Of a stretch of 64,000 nt of DNA, positions 61,282-64,000 are shown piece by piece. The notes beneath the pieces were generated by a model. That model was not told the DNA's origin, ran no database searches, and worked only from the letters and a program-made list of their open reading frames with translations. Source of the DNA: JAPLDB01 sp038230515 (GTDB lineage Bacteria > Bacteroidota > Bacteroidia > AKYH767-A > 2013-40CM-41-45); assembly GCA_038230515.1 (NCBI GenBank), contig JBBRND010000023.1, forward strand, positions 14,303 to 78,302, in the 5' to 3' direction. The stretch's first letter is position 1. Each line of letters opens with the position of its first letter. Position numbers and translations under genes: made by a program.

Positions 61282-61989
61282 ATGCCACGTGTTACGATTG
61301 ACGAAATTGTAAAAATTCTAGGAGACCCTGTAGTGAACAGGATCGAATTTAAAGCTGATAACTTTTATGTAAATCCATGGGGCATTAGAGCGGTAGCAAC
61401 AAAGTTTTCGAAAAATAAGGTTAGTGTGCAATATGTGGATCGATCACCTGCCGGTCAAAATGGTTCGCAGGATGTATATTTTTATACTTCTTCCGCTAAT
61501 TCAATGACGTTGCCGGTTCCTACTGATGAACTTCAGGCGAACTTTCTGCAATGCATGGATTCGCAGGTTATGCCTCATCTTTTATCATACGATTTTAACG
61601 GGGCGCTGGCAGAACAAACCAAGTGCGTGATGCATTTGCCCAATGACCGTGATACTTCCGGATTGAGAAAGGAAGCCCTTATATTGCATGAATGTGTGCA
61701 TGCCCTTGCGGATCTTAAAAAAATTTCGGTGGTTGATTATGTAAATGAATCGTGTGCCTACATTGCTCAGTGCTGCTATCTGCTGGCGAAAGATCCAAGC
61801 TTACGAAATTTTAACTATGACCCTCAATGGAGCATGTTTACGGTGGCAACAAAAATTGCGTATAAAATTCTCAACAGAAGAAAGTGGCACATCCATAGCG
61901 ATGAATTGCAGGAAATGAAAAGTGCGCTGGCAGGAAATTCGCTTTATACCTCTGTAGTTGACCGCGTGGATGTGGGAGACGGTATCTGA
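61282..61989 (+). CDS. HExxH protein, candidate type VI metallopeptidase cargo
   Basis: A 235-residue soluble protein without signal peptide. LILHECVHALADLKK carries the zinc-peptidase motif HECVH (residues 136-140); NESCAYIAQ 15 residues later offers Glu156 as third ligand, a gluzincin-like arrangement. The N-terminal ~100 residues have no family I recognise. It lies between tssD copies 2 and 3 on the same strand. A signal-less hydrolase next to an orphan tube gene is the usual look of a type VI cargo effector; this is inference. It could also be a housekeeping or phage-type metallopeptidase. No immunity gene is apparent next to it. Confidence 0.75.
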   Translation: MPRVTIDEIVKILGDPVVNRIEFKADNFYVNPWGIRAVATKFSKNKVSVQYVDRSPAGQNGSQDVYFYTSSANSMTLPVPTDELQANFLQCMDSQVMPHLLSYDFNGALAEQTKCVMHLPNDRDTSGLRKEALILHECVHALADLKKISVVDYVNESCAYIAQCCYLLAKDPSLRNFNYDPQWSMFTVATKIAYKILNRRKWHIHSDELQEMKSALAGNSLYTSVVDRVDVGDGI

Positions 61990-62029
61990 CTATAGCTGAA
62001 AGTTAGTCTTTTTTTATTTAAGACCCTGA

Positions 62030-62212
62030 AGGCAGATAAAGTAACTGAGAACAACCGGGGCTAACTATTTTTTTTCACAAACTACATTGCCCTGATGCTA
62101 ACTGCAAGCCCTGCATAACCAATTACTCATTCTTTATTTACAACACTTCGCGTTTACCGTTTCTTTGCATCATAAATCAAACAAATTTAATCTTTAAAAA
62201 CCCAAACAACAA
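62030..62212 (+). promoter_or_regulatory. Upstream region of tssD copy 3
   Basis: Homologous to 60510-60697; the box TTTCTTTGCATCATAA is at 62160-62175. Confidence 0.6.
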
Positions 62213-62614
62213 ATGGCATTCAAATCAACTATTAGCATTGATGGCGGAGACGAACTGAACCTCCTCCATTGCGACTACGCTCTTCGCAGAGATACTGATG
62301 CATCAGGTCGCCCTTCATCCGTTCTTTATGGCGGTACTATTAACTGTGAAATCGAAGCTACTGAAGAAAGTGGTGGCATCCTTGAGTGGATGTCTGATCC
62401 TCACAAAACCAAAGCCGGAAAAATTACCTTCTACAAACGCAGTGATTCTGCTGCTTTGAAGACTCTGGAATTCGAAGAAGCTTATGTGATTCAATTCAGC
62501 GAAAGCATTGACACAGTTGGAAGCAACCCGATGACAACGCACTTCACGCTCTCTGCAAAGAAGATCAAGCTGGGGATTGCTGTGCACGAGAATCCTTGGC
62601 CTGCTAACACGTAA
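62213..62614 (+). CDS. tssD: Type VI secretion tube protein TssD (Hcp), copy 3
   Basis: A 133-residue TssD, more diverged than copies 1 and 2: one extra residue in ATEESGGILEWMSDPHKTKA and IAVHENPWPANT at the end. All core features of the family are kept. Divergence in the loop around residues 50-65, with constant framework elsewhere, could reflect a different cargo. Followed by one long CCGTAA-loop hairpin and then the 304-residue unknown protein. Confidence 0.93.
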   Translation: MAFKSTISIDGGDELNLLHCDYALRRDTDASGRPSSVLYGGTINCEIEATEESGGILEWMSDPHKTKAGKITFYKRSDSAALKTLEFEEAYVIQFSESIDTVGSNPMTTHFTLSAKKIKLGIAVHENPWPANT

Positions 62615-62632
62615 TCTGCCATCGTTATTTAA

Positions 62633-62672
62633 AAATAAAGCGTGTAGCCCCGTAAGGTTACGCGCTTTATTT
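62633..62672 (+). terminator. CCGTAA-loop hairpin after tssD copy 3
   Basis: A 17-bp stem (62633-62649 with 62656-62672, a few G-T pairs) around CCGTAA. It is the longest of the family. Confidence 0.75.
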
Positions 62673-62748
62673 GCTTATCATCAAAAAGAAAAATACCTTG
62701 CAACGAAACTCATCAACATTAACAACTAACAAATAGAAAAAATAACCC

Positions 62749-63663
62749 ATGCCCGATTTTCCCCCTCTACCAAACATAAGTATAATGGGAGGCGGTCGCC
62801 TTTCCCGCTATCATTTGCTTGACGAATCAGAGCAATTGCACCTTGATGATCCGCATACACACCACACGCGGTCTATTGTTGAGATGACTCAGACCTACCT
62901 GAGGCAGCAGGCAGCGCATCAGTTAGAAAGCGATTACAGCAGGCGTGGGTTTCTTCATGCATTTGATTCCACTTCTGATTTTTTCTCAAATGGAAGAGCT
63001 GTGCAAAGGAGTACCAACATCTTTCAATGTTTTGAGGCAGTAAGCCGCGATGCAATAGATAATCCGCAGCCACCCCTTCCGGGAGCAAGCAGCCCTTCCC
63101 TAGGCGATGTGGTTACGGCCGTGCGAAGCAATCCTGCATTCAGAAGTTGTGTAGATGAAGTGAGCAGGCAGAACACGGGATTGATGCATACTATTACTTC
63201 GCACCTTGCTATTGCAGACGATCCTGAAGACGGATACCACATTATTACTCCTTCGCAGGCATTTCAGCTCCCTTCGGCAAGCACATTTATTTCAGCGGGG
63301 CGGGTAGCATTGCGCCCTCTTATGAGTCATCTTCACCTGGGCGATTCCATTGGCGATCGCTTAATTGGGATGCTACCTGGGAACGAAGTTGAAATACCTG
63401 TTTTAGGTCTTGCTGCTACTACTGTTCATCTTACTTTTAATGACGACAGTGTTGACTTTACGATAACCACAAATCCCGTTGCACTGATGCGCGAATTCTG
63501 GCCCTCTTCAGTTGCCCCTACGGTAAGCGATCATATATTAAACGTTCAGGTATTCAGTAACCACGGAACCGATATTCACGGCACTGACCCAATGGGCAAC
63601 GGTGTAATGTTCCAGGTTGATATTGGTGCAGTCGTAGATACGATTACACATTCGCGTCACTAA
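62749..63663 (+). CDS. Unknown 304-residue protein downstream of tssD, candidate cargo
   Basis: A soluble protein with no signal peptide and no recognised domain. The N-terminal part is polar and His-rich (DDPHTHHTRSIVEMTQTYLR). A middle helical region (~65-150) and a C-terminal part of about 130 residues that looks beta-rich (NEVEIPVLGLAATTVHLTFN, DHILNVQVFSNHGTDIHGTD, VMFQVDIGAVVDTITH) follow. The conserved-looking His/Asp clusters (DPHTHH, NHGTDIHGTD) could bind metal. Position directly after tssD copy 3 on the same strand mirrors the tssD/HExxH pair, so a cargo role is inferred. Function otherwise unknown. Confidence 0.65.
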   Translation: MPDFPPLPNISIMGGGRLSRYHLLDESEQLHLDDPHTHHTRSIVEMTQTYLRQQAAHQLESDYSRRGFLHAFDSTSDFFSNGRAVQRSTNIFQCFEAVSRDAIDNPQPPLPGASSPSLGDVVTAVRSNPAFRSCVDEVSRQNTGLMHTITSHLAIADDPEDGYHIITPSQAFQLPSASTFISAGRVALRPLMSHLHLGDSIGDRLIGMLPGNEVEIPVLGLAATTVHLTFNDDSVDFTITTNPVALMREFWPSSVAPTVSDHILNVQVFSNHGTDIHGTDPMGNGVMFQVDIGAVVDTITHSRH

Positions 63664-63733
63664 AAGCAGGCGACCGCGGGGCATGAAATTTTTTCTTGGG
63701 GTGCAAACGCAACCAGCCGCAAAGAAAAACAAA

Positions 63734-63765
63734 AGGCGCTTCAGTTTCCTGAGGCGGCTTTTGAA
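63734..63765. terminator. Bidirectional terminator between convergent genes
   Basis: A roughly 11-bp imperfect stem (63734-63744 with 63749-63759), T residues after it on the plus strand and on the minus strand. It separates the gene ending at 63663 from the one ending at 63787. Confidence 0.6.
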
Positions 63766-63786
63766 ACTTCTAAAAAAAACGAGTAT

Positions 63787-64000
63787 TTATTTTGAAACGT
63801 TCTCCGGCTGCAGTTGTGATTTTGCAGAAGAGATGTTTTCGAATGATGGTGCGCAGATGCATGTAGTGGCAACTGCTTTGCCGCTCTGGAAACTGAACGG
63901 ACCAAATGTTTTGGCAGCGATGCCGGTGCCGGAGATGGTAATAGTTCTCACTCCTGCAAAGAATGATTTTACGGATACAAAACCATTGTCATCAGTATAA
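63787..64000 (-). CDS. Carboxypeptidase-regulatory-like protein, 3' part only (cut by window end)
   Basis: The minus-strand frame reads DDNGFVSVKSFFAGVRTITI, then AKTFGPFSFQSGKAVATTCI and ends NVSK. It aligns with the C-terminus of the 2174-3151 protein (DNKGYALLSGITFGSHTVTV ... SKTFGPFDFKKGQSLTQ). The 5' part lies beyond the window. A plus-strand frame over the same bases (from 63683) is a shadow. This places a third family member right beside the tssD array. Confidence 0.75.
   Translation of the reverse strand, partial: YTDDNGFVSVKSFFAGVRTITISGTGIAAKTFGPFSFQSGKAVATTCICAPSFENISSAKSQLQPENVSK

Noticed and set aside
63683..64000. Plus-strand coding frame at the right edge
   Set aside because: The opposite strand encodes a clear homologue of the 2174-3151 C-terminus over the same bases; the plus frame is a shadow.

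Overview
This window comes from a member of the Bacteroidota, probably an environmental lineage near Chitinophagales or Sphingobacteriales. The evidence is: Bacteroidota-type promoters (TTTG about 19 bp upstream of TANNTTTG) in front of many genes; at least seven large secreted proteins ending in type IX secretion (T9SS) sorting domains; GIN-domain (DUF2807) proteins; a short NuoG; and the Bacteroidota form of the type VI tube protein TssD. No rRNA or tRNA gene was recognised.

Layout. 1-3.2 kb: end of a CHRD-like protein, a patatin-like lipase, a Rieske lipoprotein and a protein with a carboxypeptidase-regulatory-like C-terminal domain. 3.3-17.4 kb: an accessory stretch broken up by a ~460 bp structured interspersed repeat (five large copies plus solo fragments). 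Between the copies lie an HNH-like protein, an XRE regulator, an HxlR-controlled DUF1569/aldehyde dehydrogenase/SDR cluster, a type II NADH dehydrogenase, small stress-type membrane proteins and two tandem T9SS propeller proteins. 17.5-19.4 kb: a coupled two-gene module of unknown function whose first gene carries a frameshift. 19.5-24.9 kb: a T9SS OB-fold protein, a peptidoglycan-binding/papain-like protein, asd and a first tssD. 25-29.7 kb: nuoLMN. 29.9-34.8 kb: a 1280-residue T9SS adhesin-like protein and an Fn3-like protein. 35-40 kb: a TetR/TolC/HlyD/MFS efflux operon with a double-palindrome operator. 40.1-48.3 kb: nuoABCDEFGHIJK. 48.3-57 kb: GNAT, two GIN-domain proteins, an FG-GAP/UnbV T9SS protein and a pentaheme T9SS cytochrome. 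57-64 kb: a pseudogene remnant, an M12-like T9SS metalloprotease, and a tssD / HExxH-protein / tssD / unknown-protein array that looks like a type VI cargo island.

How the parts work together. The nuo genes form a complete complex I split into two blocks (LMN and A-K) about 10 kb apart, next to a single-subunit NDH-2, so two quinone-reducing NADH dehydrogenases are encoded. The three nearly identical tssD genes share their upstream regions and carry 3' hairpins with a constant CCGTAA loop. The same hairpin follows the carboxypeptidase-regulatory-like genes and their remnant, which suggests one expanding gene set.

Most noteworthy observations: (1) the interspersed repeat carries a good Bacteroidota promoter at its right end followed by a structured segment, so insertions may switch on neighbours; (2) the tssD/cargo array; (3) three intergenic loci made of unrelated sequences that all repeat with an exact 21 or 42 bp period; (4) the CCGTAA-loop hairpin family; (5) the frameshifted two-gene unknown module.
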